From positions 310,001 to 374,000 of the forward strand of contig JAHLEH010000002.1 in NCBI GenBank assembly GCA_018883545.1: DNA of 64,000 bases, read 5' to 3'. Each line of letters begins with the position of its first letter. Position 1 is the stretch's first letter. The notes below the pieces were generated by a model. It did not search any database, had not been told where the DNA came from, and saw only the letters and a program-made list of their open reading frames with translations. A program made the translations under genes and the position numbers. Shown here piece after piece: positions 16,043 through 25,284 of the stretch. Source of the stretch: Marixanthotalea marina. GTDB taxonomy: Bacteria; Bacteroidota; Bacteroidia; Flavobacteriales; Flavobacteriaceae.

Positions 16043-16951
16043 TTAATTTAAACTAAAGAAATAAATATCGTCTTCGCCTTTACCACCGTTACGTTGCGAC
16101 GATAAATACCCTGAATTTTCACCATTCAATATAAAACAAAAATCATCTTGTCTGCTATTGATTGGTTCGGGTAATTTTTGTGCTTTTCCAAAAGAACCAT
16201 CTTCTTTCATCTTACTCATGTAAATATCGTAGCCTCCAAAACCGCCAGGCCTGTTAGACGCAAAATACAAGGTATTATTCTGTGCTATAAATGGATACAT
16301 TTCCTTACTATAGGAATTAACTTCCGTTCCTAAATTTTCTGGGGCTCCAAAATTGTTTTCGCCTAAAACAGCAACTTTAAAAATATCGGAAGCACCCCTT
16401 GCTGATTCACTACCGCCCCTAATATTAGCAATAAAATACATGGTTTTACCATCTGGACTAAATGCAGGGTGTCCGTAAGAATATATGGGCTCGCAAAAAG
16501 GCAATACCTTAAAATTTGTATACCCTACTCCCTCTTTATACTCTCCAACCTCAATATGAAAATTCTTTTCGTTAAAATTACCTTCGGGCATATTCCTTTT
16601 GTTATAAGTTACCGTTATGTATAAGTGTTTGCCATCTGGAGACATTTTAACACTGGAAATATTGGTAATATCTTGCTTGGAATCTATAAGTAAAGGCATT
16701 TCATTTATTATTTCGTTACCATCTATATACCCTTCAAAAATAGTGAGTGCCGGAACGCCTAAAACTGTTTTTATTTTACCATTCTTGTTTAACAGATAAG
16801 ATAGGTAAACGACCTTGTTGTCGCCATTAAAATTAATACTGAAATGAGGGCGTTCATCATTAATATCTAACTTGGAAATGGTATAGGTTTCATTTTGGGC
16901 ATGGACTAAAAATGACAAAAAGGCCGTTACCAAAAAACATAAAAATCTCAT
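16043..16951 (-). CDS. Exported PD40 beta-propeller protein
   Basis: A 302-residue exported protein (signal peptide about 1-18 ending VHAQ). PD40/WD40-like blades repeat: SPDGKHLYITV, FSPDGKTMYFIANI, LYFASNRPGGFGGYDIYMSK and GYLSSQRNGGKGEDDIYFF. This pattern is the TolB-like propeller usually seen in front of OmpA domains in Bacteroidota envelope proteins; here the OmpA part is missing and the chain ends after the propeller. The role is probably envelope-associated binding. It is the middle gene of a three-gene operon, 40 bp after the GlmU-like gene. Confidence 0.78.
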   Translation of the reverse strand: MRFLCFLVTAFLSFLVHAQNETYTISKLDINDERPHFSINFNGDNKVVYLSYLLNKNGKIKTVLGVPALTIFEGYIDGNEIINEMPLLIDSKQDITNISSVKMSPDGKHLYITVTYNKRNMPEGNFNEKNFHIEVGEYKEGVGYTNFKVLPFCEPIYSYGHPAFSPDGKTMYFIANIRGGSESARGASDIFKVAVLGENNFGAPENLGTEVNSYSKEMYPFIAQNNTLYFASNRPGGFGGYDIYMSKMKEDGSFGKAQKLPEPINSRQDDFCFILNGENSGYLSSQRNGGKGEDDIYFFSLN

Positions 16952-16991
16952 TGTTAATTTGTTAATTGGAACTAAATATATAAAAAGTTAT

Positions 16992-18167
16992 TTATTCCCT
17001 TCTGTATTTTTTGGTTTCCTCGAAGACATGTTCTAATATGACTTTATCCTGCTCAGAAAACTCAACTTGACGCCTAGCCATTACTTTTTCGGCTACTTCA
17101 AATGCTTTTTTAGTTAAATAGGTTGTAAATCCCGAACTGCCGCCCCAACTGAAACTTGGTACAAAATTCCTAGGGAAACCACTCCCAAAAATATTGGCGC
17201 TTACGCCTACAACAGTACCAGTATTGAACATGGTGTTAATGCCACATTTACTATGGTCGCCCATTATAAGGCCACAAAACTGCAACCCTGTTTTGGCAAA
17301 ACTTTCCGATTGGTAATTCCAAAGGCGCACCTCCGCATAATTATTTTTTAGATTGGATGTATTGGTATCTGCACCCAAGTTGCACCATTCTCCCAAAACA
17401 GAATTTCCCAAAAATCCATCATGTCCCTTATTAGAGTACCCAAACAATACCGAATTATTTACCTCTCCCCCTATTTTACTAAAAGGCCCTACGGTGGTTG
17501 GCCCATAAATTTTAGCTCCTATCTTAACAACACCTCCTTCGCACAAAGCGAAAGGCCCTCTTATAATAGAACCTTCCATAATTTCGGTGTTCTTACCTAT
17601 ATAAATTGGGCCACTACTAGCATTAAGTGTTGCGAATTCTAACTTGGCGCCTTCCTCCAAAAAAATATTCTCTGGATCAATAACATTGTTACTTGGTGGT
17701 ATGGGTTGCGACTTTCTATTTTCGGTCAGCAAATTAAAATCCTCTTGAATAGCCTCACCATTTTTTGAAAAGATATCCCAAGTATTTTCTATTTTAATAC
17801 TGTCTCCGTTATATTCAAAAGCTTCATATGTTTCAAAATCAACATTTTCCTGACTTTCTTTGGTGAAAAAAGCAATAACATCCTCCCCTCTAAATATGGC
17901 TTGGTTTTCTTTTAGATCCTTTACCATTTCTGCTAATTCTAAATTTGGCAAATAGGAAGCATTTATCATAATGTTCTCGTCCATTTCTACCATAGGAAAC
18001 TTGTCTGACAAATAATCTTCGGTTACCGTTGTGGTTGTAGAATCTAAATATGTTTCCCATTTTTCCCTAATGGTTAATATACCAATTCTAATATCGGCAA
18101 CAGGACGTGTATAAGTTAATGGCAAAAGATTATTTCGCGATGGCCCATCAAAAAGAATGTAGTTCAT
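16992..18167 (-). CDS. GlmU-family nucleotidyltransferase/acyltransferase-like protein
   Basis: A 391-residue member of the Bacteroidota GlmU family. It begins NYILFDGPSRNNLLPLTYTR, a degenerate nucleotidyltransferase start that lacks the canonical LAAGxGTRM loop, and has a left-handed beta-helix hexapeptide region (about 180-355: GPIYIGKNTEIMEGSIIRGP, GGVVKIGAKIYGPTTVGPF). Sugar-nucleotide synthesis or acyl transfer on sugar phosphates is assumed from the family; the altered N-terminus makes true GlmU activity doubtful. It is first of three minus-strand genes. Its upstream region is an AT-rich word-repeat spacer. Confidence 0.8.
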   Translation of the reverse strand: MNYILFDGPSRNNLLPLTYTRPVADIRIGILTIREKWETYLDSTTTTVTEDYLSDKFPMVEMDENIMINASYLPNLELAEMVKDLKENQAIFRGEDVIAFFTKESQENVDFETYEAFEYNGDSIKIENTWDIFSKNGEAIQEDFNLLTENRKSQPIPPSNNVIDPENIFLEEGAKLEFATLNASSGPIYIGKNTEIMEGSIIRGPFALCEGGVVKIGAKIYGPTTVGPFSKIGGEVNNSVLFGYSNKGHDGFLGNSVLGEWCNLGADTNTSNLKNNYAEVRLWNYQSESFAKTGLQFCGLIMGDHSKCGINTMFNTGTVVGVSANIFGSGFPRNFVPSFSWGGSSGFTTYLTKKAFEVAEKVMARRQVEFSEQDKVILEHVFEETKKYRRE

Positions 18168-18252
18168 GAGAAAATTAAAAGTTAAAGGTTAAAAGCTGTC
18201 CGCGTAAAGCATATGCTAATCAAATGGCTATTCAAAAGTAGCTTAATTGCTT

Positions 18253-18287
18253 AAAATAAAAAAGCCTTTCAATATTGAAAGGCTTTA
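18253..18287 (-). terminator. Terminator of rpmE2
   Basis: AAAGCCTTTCAA pairs with TTGAAAGGCTTT (18261-18286). On the minus strand it is followed by TTTTTTAT, placed directly after the L31 stop. Confidence 0.88.
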
Positions 18288-18310
18288 TAAATTTATGATG
18301 ATAAACTAAA

Positions 18311-18562
18311 TTACTTTTTAAATTTAGAATATTTGTTTTTAAACTTATCAATACGACCAGCAGTATCTACCAATTTAGATTTACCAGTGTAATAAGGATG
18401 AGATGTTCTAGAAATCTCCATTTTTACAAGTGGATACTCAACACCATCTACTTCAATCGTTTCATTGGTTACAGCAGTAGATTTTGTTAAAAACACATCA
18501 TCGTTAGACATATCTTTAAATGCTACTACTCTATAATTCTCTGGGTGTATACCTTTTCTCAT
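18311..18562 (-). CDS. rpmE2: 50S ribosomal protein L31 type B
   Basis: An 83-residue L31 of the zinc-free type B: it starts [20 protein letters not shown] and ends in the basic tail [11 protein letters not shown], with no cysteines. The segment [20 protein letters not shown] is the L31 signature. In many bacteria type B L31 is induced when zinc is scarce, but here it may be the only copy. It is monocistronic, with its own promoter and terminator. Confidence 0.96.
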   Translation of the reverse strand: MRKGIHPENYRVVAFKDMSNDDVFLTKSTAVTNETIEVDGVEYPLVKMEISRTSHPYYTGKSKLVDTAGRIDKFKNKYSKFKK

Positions 18563-18595
18563 TGCTGTTACTTTTACATTTCAATTTTGGAAGTG

Positions 18596-18626
18596 CAAAT
18601 TTAAGCATTTTTTATAAATGCACAAC
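18596..18626 (-). promoter_or_regulatory. Promoter of rpmE2
   Basis: Minus-strand GTTG (complement of 18623-18626), 19-bp spacer, TAAATTTG (complement of 18596-18603). One mismatch in the -33 box, exact -7 box. Confidence 0.75.
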
Positions 18627-18645
18627 TGTTTTATAAAAAATTTAT

Positions 18646-18678
18646 CTTGTAAGTTTTTGTAACGTTTTAGTATATTTG
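18646..18678 (+). promoter_or_regulatory. Promoter of the DUF4199 gene
   Basis: TATATTTG at 18671-18678 is an exact -7 box. CTTG at 18646-18649 is a near -33 box with a slightly long 21-bp spacer. It lies 37 bp before the start codon, on the opposite strand from the divergent rpmE2 promoter. Confidence 0.6.
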
Positions 18679-18714
18679 AATACTAACTTTTAAACTAACA
18701 TCAAACTAAATATT

Positions 18715-19245
18715 ATGGAAAATTCATCAAAAAGCATAGCTTCAAATTATGGACTGTACCTAGGTTCACTACTTGCTATATTAACAGTTGGTGCCTATGC
18801 TGTAAATATTGATTTACTAACCAATACTTGGTTCGGTATTTTTATTTTAATTGCTATTATTGTTTTTGGCATTATCGCCGTTGCTAAAGTAAAACAGGCT
18901 CAAGATGGATTTGCAAGTTTTAAGCAAGCTTTTACATCTTATTTTATAACCATTTTAATAGGTCTAGTAGTAAGTACCATTGTTTCTTACGTATTATTCA
19001 ATTTTATTGATACAGAAGCTGCTGACCTTCTTAAAGAAAAAACTGTTGAAAAAACCATTCAAATGATGGAAGGTTTTAACGCGCCGCCCGAAACTATCGC
19101 CAAATCTGTTGAACAGATAGAATCGCAAAACCAATATTCCATACTAAATGTTTTAAAAGGACTGGCTGGCAATTTAGTTTTATTTAGCATTATTGGACTT
19201 ATTGTCGCTGCAGCCATGAAAAAAACTAACCCAAACGCATCATAA
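18715..19245 (+). CDS. DUF4199 membrane protein
   Basis: A 176-residue Bacteroidota DUF4199 protein with transmembrane helices at about 12-30, 38-56, 72-94 and 148-168 and a soluble loop (about 97-145) carrying the ETIAKSVEQIESQN region. The motif GFASFKQAFTSYFITILIG is typical. Function unknown. The glycosyltransferase gene follows 37 bp later, probably on the same transcript; DUF4199 next to a polyprenyl-phosphate glycosyltransferase is a common pairing. Confidence 0.8.
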   Translation: MENSSKSIASNYGLYLGSLLAILTVGAYAVNIDLLTNTWFGIFILIAIIVFGIIAVAKVKQAQDGFASFKQAFTSYFITILIGLVVSTIVSYVLFNFIDTEAADLLKEKTVEKTIQMMEGFNAPPETIAKSVEQIESQNQYSILNVLKGLAGNLVLFSIIGLIVAAAMKKTNPNAS

Positions 19246-19282
19246 ATTCTTTACCTTTGTTTTGAAATAGAAAGTTTTCAAA

Positions 19283-20236
19283 ATGGATATATCTGTAGTT
19301 ATCCCACTACTTAACGAGCAAGAGTCCTTAACAGAATTGCACGATTGGATTGCAAAAGTGATGCAATCCAATCATTTTTCATACGAAATCATTTTTATAG
19401 ATGATGGCAGCACTGATGATTCTTGGCAGATTATTTCAAAATTATCTTCAGAAAACAAGCATGTAAAGGGCATTCGCTTTTTCAAAAACTTTGGTAAATC
19501 GCAAGCACTCCATGCTGGTTTTGAAAAAGCCGAAGGCCAAGTCATTATTACCATGGATGCCGACTTACAGGACAATCCAGACGAAATACCAGAACTTTAC
19601 CGGATGATAACTTCCGAAGGTTTCGACCTGGTTTCTGGTTGGAAAAAGAAACGTTACGATTCGGTTATAACCAAAAACCTGCCTTCTAAATTATTCAATT
19701 GGGCAGCCAGAAAAACGTCAGGTGTAAAACTTAATGATTTCAATTGCGGACTAAAGGCCTACAGAAATGATGTTGTAAAAAACATAGATGTTAATGGTGA
19801 AATGCACCGTTATATTCCAGTTTTGGCAAAAAATGCAGGTTTTGCCAACATATCAGAAAAAATAGTGCAGCACCAAGCACGCAAATACGGCGAAACCAAG
19901 TTTGGTATGGAACGCTTTATTAATGGTTTTTTAGATTTAATTACCATTTGGTTTTTGTCCAGGTTTGGCAAAAGGCCCATGCATTTGTTCGGCGCTTTGG
20001 GCGTTATCATGTTTATTATTGGGTTTGGTTTTGCTCTGTATTTGGGTATAGATAAAATATTTATCAATCCAACCGGGAGGCTTATAACCCAAAGACCACA
20101 ATTTTACATCGCTTTAGCCACCATGATTATAGGCACTCAATTCTTTGTTGCTGGTTTTCTGGGCGAAATTATTCTTCGAACCAAAGAAGACAAAAAACGA
20201 TATGCCATAAAAGAGGCGCTTAATTTTAACAATTAA
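19283..20236 (+). CDS. GT2 glycosyltransferase, DPM1/GtrB-like
   Basis: A 317-residue membrane-associated glycosyltransferase. The GT-A domain shows VVIPLLNEQESL, IDDGSTDDSW and the metal-binding DADLQDNPDE. Two C-terminal transmembrane helices (about 234-256 and 270-292) follow, the layout of GtrB/DPM1-like enzymes that move a sugar from a nucleotide onto undecaprenyl phosphate. RKYGETKFG (about 198-206) is the membrane-proximal motif of this group. The product may be used in lipid A or glycan decoration. It is in operon with DUF4199. Confidence 0.9.
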   Translation: MDISVVIPLLNEQESLTELHDWIAKVMQSNHFSYEIIFIDDGSTDDSWQIISKLSSENKHVKGIRFFKNFGKSQALHAGFEKAEGQVIITMDADLQDNPDEIPELYRMITSEGFDLVSGWKKKRYDSVITKNLPSKLFNWAARKTSGVKLNDFNCGLKAYRNDVVKNIDVNGEMHRYIPVLAKNAGFANISEKIVQHQARKYGETKFGMERFINGFLDLITIWFLSRFGKRPMHLFGALGVIMFIIGFGFALYLGIDKIFINPTGRLITQRPQFYIALATMIIGTQFFVAGFLGEIILRTKEDKKRYAIKEALNFNN

Positions 20237-20361
20237 CTTTTTTCTTTACCAAGAACTTCTTTTTTAAAGATTTAATAAAAATATGCTTTATAAAAAAGGC
20301 AAAACTAACTTTTGAATTATCTATTTTTGTATTATAGTAAACAGATATTAAACTGCACATA

Positions 20362-22092
20362 ATGATTTACATTGAACCTAAAATTTTAGAACGGATAAAC
20401 AAGTGGTTAACTCCTAGTTTTGATAAGGAAACTCAAGAATTTATTAAAAACAGCATTGCAAACAGTCCGAAGGAAATCCAAGAAAGTTTTTATAAAGATT
20501 TAGAATTTGGAACCGGTGGTATGCGAGGCGTTATGGGTATTGGCACCAATAGAATCAATAAATATACCTTAGGAAAAAGCACCCAAGGTTTAAGCGATTA
20601 CCTACATACGTGTTTCCCAAATGAAAAAATCAAGGTGGCTATTGCCTACGATTGCAGGCACAACAGTAAATCGTTAGCAAAAGTTGTGGCCGATGTGTTT
20701 TCAGCAAATAATATTGAAGTTTATTTATTTGAAGATTTAAGGCCAACGCCAGAATTATCGTTTGCGGTAAGGCATTTAAATTGCCACTGTGGTATTGTGT
20801 TAACAGCTTCTCACAATCCGCCAGAATATAACGGCTACAAAGTATATTGGCAAGATGGTGGTCAATTAGTGCCTCCACATGATGAAGCATTGATAAGTGT
20901 TATAAACAATGTTGAATATGCATCCATAAAGTTCGATGCCAACAATGGTTTAATACATTTTATTGGGAAGGAGGTTGATAATGCTTTTATTGATGCTTCG
21001 GTAAAACACGGCAGTTTTAATACAACCCAAGAAGCTAAAGATAATTTTACCATCGTGTTTACGTCACTTCACGGAACGTCCATCACAGCTGTTCCTGAAA
21101 CTTTAAAACAAGCTGGCTATAAAAACGTACATATTGTAAAAGAACAGGAAATGCCCGATGGCGATTTTCCAACGGTGGCTTCACCAAACCCAGAAGAACC
21201 CGCTGCCCTAAAAATGGCCTTGGAATTGGCCAACAAAGTCAATGCCGATATTGTTATTGGTACCGATCCCGATTGTGACCGTTTGGGTATTGCTGTGCGT
21301 AATGATGATGGCGATTTACAACTGCTTAATGGCAATCAAACTATGTTGGTAATGACCAATTTCCTATTGAAGCAATGGAAAGCACAAGATAAAATAAACG
21401 GGAAGCAGTTCATTGCTTCTACCATAGTTTCTACACCTATGCTAAATAATTTAGCCGATGCTTATGGTGTTGAAAGCAAAATTGTATTAACTGGTTTTAA
21501 ATGGATTGCTAAGCTAATTCACGATTTCCCAGAACTGGAATTTATTGGTGGTGGCGAAGAAAGTTTCGGTTATATGGTGAGCGATTTTGTACGTGACAAG
21601 GATGCTGTAACTTCTACCCTTTTGGCTATTGAAATAGCAGCTCAAGCCAAAGCCAACGGAAGTTCACTTTTTAAAGAACTTATAGACCTTTATGTAGAGC
21701 ATGGGTTTTACAAGGAAAAACTTATTTCCTTAACTAAAAAAGGCATTGAAGGCGCTCAGGAAATTGCCCAAATGATGGTTGATGCCCGTGAAAACCCACT
21801 TCAAGTGGTCAATGGTTCTAAAGTGGTGAAAATTGATGATTATCAATTATCAATTTCAAAAAACTTAAATACAGGAGAAGAAACTGCTATTGACGTACCT
21901 AAATCAAACGTTTTGATTTATACCACCGAAGATGGCAGTCAAATAGCATTGAGGCCCAGCGGCACTGAGCCAAAGATTAAGTTCTATATTAGCGTGAATA
22001 CCAAATTGGAATCTACTTCAAAATTTAAAGAAACCGAAAAAGCATTAGATGCCAAAATTGATGCCATTTTAAAAGACATGAACCTTAGTTAA
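20362..22092 (+). CDS. Phosphoglucomutase/phosphomannomutase, alpha-D-phosphohexomutase family
   Basis: A 576-residue enzyme interconverting hexose 1- and 6-phosphates. The phosphoserine loop [16 protein letters not shown] holds Ser150, the metal loop is [10 protein letters not shown], the sugar-binding loop is GGGEESFGY, and the phosphate-binding loop is [12 protein letters not shown]. Length and [13 protein letters not shown] match the long PGM2-like group that acts on glucose 1-phosphate and sometimes deoxyribose phosphate. The stop TAA shares its last base with the next ATG, so translation of the ABC exporter is coupled. A -7 box TATTTTTG at 20322-20329 precedes it without a clear -33 box. 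Confidence 0.93.
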   Translation: MIYIEPKILERINKWLTPSFDKETQEFIKNSIANSPKEIQESFYKDLEFGTGGMRGVMGIGTNRINKYTLGKSTQGLSDYLHTCFPNEKIKVAIAYDCRHNSKSLAKVVADVFSANNIEVYLFEDLRPTPELSFAVRHLNCHCGIVLTASHNPPEYNGYKVYWQDGGQLVPPHDEALISVINNVEYASIKFDANNGLIHFIGKEVDNAFIDASVKHGSFNTTQEAKDNFTIVFTSLHGTSITAVPETLKQAGYKNVHIVKEQEMPDGDFPTVASPNPEEPAALKMALELANKVNADIVIGTDPDCDRLGIAVRNDDGDLQLLNGNQTMLVMTNFLLKQWKAQDKINGKQFIASTIVSTPMLNNLADAYGVESKIVLTGFKWIAKLIHDFPELEFIGGGEESFGYMVSDFVRDKDAVTSTLLAIEIAAQAKANGSSLFKELIDLYVEHGFYKEKLISLTKKGIEGAQEIAQMMVDARENPLQVVNGSKVVKIDDYQLSISKNLNTGEETAIDVPKSNVLIYTTEDGSQIALRPSGTEPKIKFYISVNTKLESTSKFKETEKALDAKIDAILKDMNLS

Positions 22093-23918
22093 TGAATCAA
22101 TTCTACAACATCCTAAAGTATGCAAAACCTTATAAACGCTACGCTTTAGGCCATATTCTATCTAATATTCTTTACGCCTTATTTGGTGCGCTATCGTTTG
22201 TTGCATTGGTGCCCATGCTGGATATTCTTTTTCAAGAAAATAAAGGTGAAACAATTACCAAACCCGTATACACAGGTATTGCCGATCTAAACGATTTTTA
22301 CAAAGATTATTTGGCTTATCAAGTCAATCAATACGCCCAAAACGACCCACAAAAAGCATTGCTTTTCGTGGTAGGTTTAATTATTGTTTTATTTCTGCTA
22401 AAAAATATTTTCGGTTATTTGGCCAATTATTGGATGGTTTTCCTAAGAAATGGTGTCGTAAGGGATTTACGAAATGCTGTTTATAAAAAAACCGTTGAAT
22501 TACCTCTTTCCTATTTTTCGGAACAGAAAAAGGGAGACATCATGGCACGTGTTACCAACGATGTTTCTACCTTAGAATATTCCATGCTACCTGTTTTAGA
22601 GCTTATTGCACGTGAGCCACTGGCAATTATTTTCACCATAACAATCATGCTCATCATGAGTGCAAAGCTGACGCTATTTGTATTCATATTTATTCCTTTA
22701 TCTGGATTGATAATATCCAGAATTGGTAAAAGCTTGAAACGCAAGTCCGATCGTGTTCAAAAAGAACAAGGCAATATTTTATCTACTATAGAAGAAACAC
22801 TTACGGGGCTTCGTATTATAAAAGGGTTTAATGCTGAAGAAAAATTCAATACTAGATTTAAAGAGTCAACATCGCGTTTTTATCATTTTTCCAACAAATT
22901 ACTAAACCGTCAAAATCTAGCTTCACCAACAAGTGAATTTTTGGGCATTTTGGTTATCTCTATACTTTTATGGTACGGCGGGCAGTTGGTTTTAATTGAT
23001 AAATCTCTTGATGGCAGTACATTCATAGCCTATATGGGTTTGGCATATAATATTATGGTGCCTGCAAAAGCCATTGCTAGAGGCTTGTATAACATTAAAC
23101 AAGGAAATGCAGCAGCTGAAAGAATTCAGGAAATAATAGATACACCCAATCCACTTAAGGATTCAGAAAACGCCAAGAAAAAAAACAATTTCAATTCTAA
23201 AATTGAATTTGAAAACATATCCTTCAAATATCAAGATGAATATGTTTTAAAAGATTTTTCATTAACCATTCCCAAAGGAAAAAAGGTTGCTTTGGTAGGG
23301 CAATCTGGTAGCGGCAAGTCTACCATTGCCAATCTCATTACCCGTTTTTACGATGTTAACAAAGGGAAGATCATGATTGACGGTATAGATATTCGCGATT
23401 TAACCACTAAATCATTAAGAAACCAACTGGGTATTGTAACCCAAGACGCCATTCTTTTTAACGACAGCATAAAAAACAATTTGTTGCTTGGCAATGAAAA
23501 AGCTACTGACGAACAAATTACAGATGCTTTAAAGGTTGCCAATGCCTGGGAATTTGTAAAAGATTTGCCAGAAGGCATAGAAACAAACATTGGCGATTCT
23601 GGCAATAAATTATCTGGCGGACAAAAACAGCGTTTAAGTATTGCTAGAGCCGTTCTTAAAAATCCACCAATAATGGTACTGGACGAAGCTACGTCTGCTC
23701 TTGATACTGAAAGTGAACGTTTGGTACAAGTAGCTTTAGAGAATATGATGAAAAACAGAACATCTATTGTAATTGCCCACAGATTGTCTACCATCCAAAA
23801 TGCCGACGAAATCATCGTTTTAAATAAAGGGCAAATCGTTGAGCAAGGAAAGCATTCAGAGCTTATAGCCAAAAACGGTACTTATAAAAAGCTCGTTGAA
23901 ATGCAAAGTTTTGAATAA
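22092..23918 (+). CDS. ABC exporter with fused permease and ATPase (MsbA-like)
   Basis: A 608-residue half-transporter working as a homodimer in the inner membrane. The N-terminal ABC_membrane domain spans about 1-345 with six helices, and the ATPase about 365-608. Walker A GQSGSGKST, Q-loop VTQDAILFND, signature LSGGQKQR, Walker B MVLDEATSALD and the H-loop IAHRLS are all intact. The family exports lipids, lipid A or drugs, and MsbA-like lipid flipping is the best guess. It is directly coupled to the phosphohexomutase gene. The downstream hairpin is better oriented for the opposite strand. Confidence 0.92.
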   Translation: MNQFYNILKYAKPYKRYALGHILSNILYALFGALSFVALVPMLDILFQENKGETITKPVYTGIADLNDFYKDYLAYQVNQYAQNDPQKALLFVVGLIIVLFLLKNIFGYLANYWMVFLRNGVVRDLRNAVYKKTVELPLSYFSEQKKGDIMARVTNDVSTLEYSMLPVLELIAREPLAIIFTITIMLIMSAKLTLFVFIFIPLSGLIISRIGKSLKRKSDRVQKEQGNILSTIEETLTGLRIIKGFNAEEKFNTRFKESTSRFYHFSNKLLNRQNLASPTSEFLGILVISILLWYGGQLVLIDKSLDGSTFIAYMGLAYNIMVPAKAIARGLYNIKQGNAAAERIQEIIDTPNPLKDSENAKKKNNFNSKIEFENISFKYQDEYVLKDFSLTIPKGKKVALVGQSGSGKSTIANLITRFYDVNKGKIMIDGIDIRDLTTKSLRNQLGIVTQDAILFNDSIKNNLLLGNEKATDEQITDALKVANAWEFVKDLPEGIETNIGDSGNKLSGGQKQRLSIARAVLKNPPIMVLDEATSALDTESERLVQVALENMMKNRTSIVIAHRLSTIQNADEIIVLNKGQIVEQGKHSELIAKNGTYKKLVEMQSFE

Positions 23919-23927
23919 AATCCTTTA

Positions 23928-24018
23928 AAAAAAGAAAAAAGGATAGAGATTTGGGGGCATCTATCCTTTTCTGAGTTCATTGCTAGACTTGGGGACGACT
24001 AACAAATTAAGTAGGTTT
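23928..24018 (-). ncRNA. Probable small RNA C, with full promoter and terminator
   Basis: An orphan transcription unit with no convincing ORF. It has an exact minus-strand promoter, a start near 24018, and an intrinsic terminator AAAAGGATAG/CTATCCTTTT (23970 to 23937) followed by a 14-nt T-rich tract broken by one C. The hairpin loop is C-rich (ATGCCCCCAAATCT), and an upstream segment GTCGTCCCCAAGTC repeats the CCCCAA word. The 5' core TTAATTTGTTAGTC and a following TAGCAATGAAC match the tandem RNA copies near 13.8 kb (TTAATTAGCTAGTC, TAGCCATAAAC). The expected size is about 90 nt. Confidence 0.65.
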
Positions 24019-24024
24019 CTGAAG

Positions 24025-24055
24025 CAAACTTAATACAAAAAAGCATATTCACAAA
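24025..24055 (-). promoter_or_regulatory. Promoter of small RNA C
   Basis: TTTG (complement of 24052-24055), exactly 19 bp, TAAGTTTG (complement of 24025-24032): a perfect TTTG-N19-TAnnTTTG match pointing into a region with no minus-strand gene. Confidence 0.75.
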
Positions 24056-24207
24056 GAAAAATTGTATTTAATCGTATTAATCATGCGTTTCGTCGATTAA
24101 TTGATTATCAAAATACTTATAATCAACAATTTATACTTTTAATAAAATTTAAACACTTAAACATCAAACTTTTACTATTTTTAGCAGTCTAACTAGAAAT
24201 TAAATTT

Positions 24208-24750
24208 GTGATCGACGAAGTTCAGTTACTGGAAGATTTAAAATCCGAAAAACATAAAGACCAAGCTTTTAGAACATTAATGAAGCTTTACAAAGAGCGT
24301 TTGTATTGGCACATTCGTAATATAGTGAAGTCCCATGATGACGCCGATGACGTGCTACAAAACACTTTTATTAAGGTTTATAAAAATATTCATAAATTTA
24401 AGGGAGATAGCAAACTGTTTTCTTGGATTTACCGCATAGCAACAAACGAATCAATAACTCTACTTAACAAAAATGCCAAAAGGCTTCAAATTTCAAGTGA
24501 AGAGTTACAACAAACGGTGATAACTAACCTTGAAGCTGATGTTTATTTTGAAGGTGACGAGATGCAATTAAAATTACAAAAAGCCATTGCAACCTTGCCC
24601 CAAAAGCAACAATTGGTTTTTAACATGAAGTATTTTGAAGATTTAAAATATAAAGAAATGGCAGACATTTTAGAAACCAGCGAAGGTGCTTTAAAATCAT
24701 CCTACCATTTAGCAGTAAAAAAAATTGAAGCATATTTAACTAGCAATTAA
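24208..24750 (+). CDS. ECF-type RNA polymerase sigma factor
   Basis: A 180-residue sigma-70 family factor. Region 2 (about 25-90) has SHDDADDVLQNTFIKVYKNI and FKGDSKLFSWIYRIATNESI. Region 4 (about 125-178) has LPQKQQLVFNMKYFEDLKYK and the helix-turn-helix MADILETSEGALKSSYHLAV. The start is GTG at 24208; the next internal methionine (residue 27) would remove part of region 2, so GTG is preferred. It is the first gene of an apparent sigma / membrane regulator / Spy-like operon, probably an envelope-stress circuit. TAAATTTG overlaps the start codon and may be coincidence. Confidence 0.9.
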   Translation: MIDEVQLLEDLKSEKHKDQAFRTLMKLYKERLYWHIRNIVKSHDDADDVLQNTFIKVYKNIHKFKGDSKLFSWIYRIATNESITLLNKNAKRLQISSEELQQTVITNLEADVYFEGDEMQLKLQKAIATLPQKQQLVFNMKYFEDLKYKEMADILETSEGALKSSYHLAVKKIEAYLTSN

Positions 24751-24780
24751 ACCTTTATAAAAATAAAGAGTCTAAAAGTT

Positions 24781-25278
24781 ATGAACAGAAATTTAAATAA
24801 AATAAAAGGTTCTGGTTTTAAAACCCCAAAAAACTATTTTGAGGAGGTAGAAGATTCCGTACTCAACCAAATTAAGCTGAGCAGTATAGAAAACACCGGT
24901 TTTAAAACACCTAAAGGATATCTCGATACTCTAGAGGATACAGTAATGGCCAAAGTTTCCGAAAACAAGGACACGAAGGTTATTCATTTATTTAGCAGAA
25001 AAAATCTGCTTTATGCGTCTAGTATCGCAGCTACCATACTGTTGCTATTCAATTTATCTATTTTTGAAAGTAATAGAACAGCTTCTTTCGATACTTTAGA
25101 TACGGCAACTGTAGAAAACTACATTATGAATGAATATGTAAGCTCTTATGATATGGCTTCACTTTTAACTGATGAAGATATTGTTGAGGAAGATTTCATT
25201 GAACACAGTTTTTCCGAAGAAAACATAGAAAACTATATATTAAATAATATTGATATAGAATATTACTTTTCAGAATAA
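24781..25278 (+). CDS. Single-pass membrane protein, candidate anti-sigma factor
   Basis: A 165-residue protein with one transmembrane helix (about 75-94), so the N-terminal 70 residues are probably cytosolic and the acidic C-terminus periplasmic. The cytosolic part is an internal repeat: GFKTPKNYFEEVEDSVLNQI (12-31) and GFKTPKGYLDTLEDTVMAKV (40-59), spaced 28 residues apart. No known anti-sigma domain is recognised. Position between the ECF sigma and the Spy-like sensor, and topology, suggest it holds the sigma factor at the membrane. That is inference. Confidence 0.65.
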   Translation: MNRNLNKIKGSGFKTPKNYFEEVEDSVLNQIKLSSIENTGFKTPKGYLDTLEDTVMAKVSENKDTKVIHLFSRKNLLYASSIAATILLLFNLSIFESNRTASFDTLDTATVENYIMNEYVSSYDMASLLTDEDIVEEDFIEHSFSEENIENYILNNIDIEYYFSE

Positions 25279-25284
25279 AAATAA

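Noticed and set aside
23840-23971. Short ATG frame inside small RNA C (starting MNSEKDRCPQ on the minus strand)
   Set aside because: It runs through the terminator stem and into the antisense of the ABC exporter gene; composition looks random.
24201-24208. TAAATTTG as a promoter for the ECF sigma gene
   Set aside because: It overlaps the GTG start, which would place transcription start within the coding region, and no TTTG lies 19 bp upstream.
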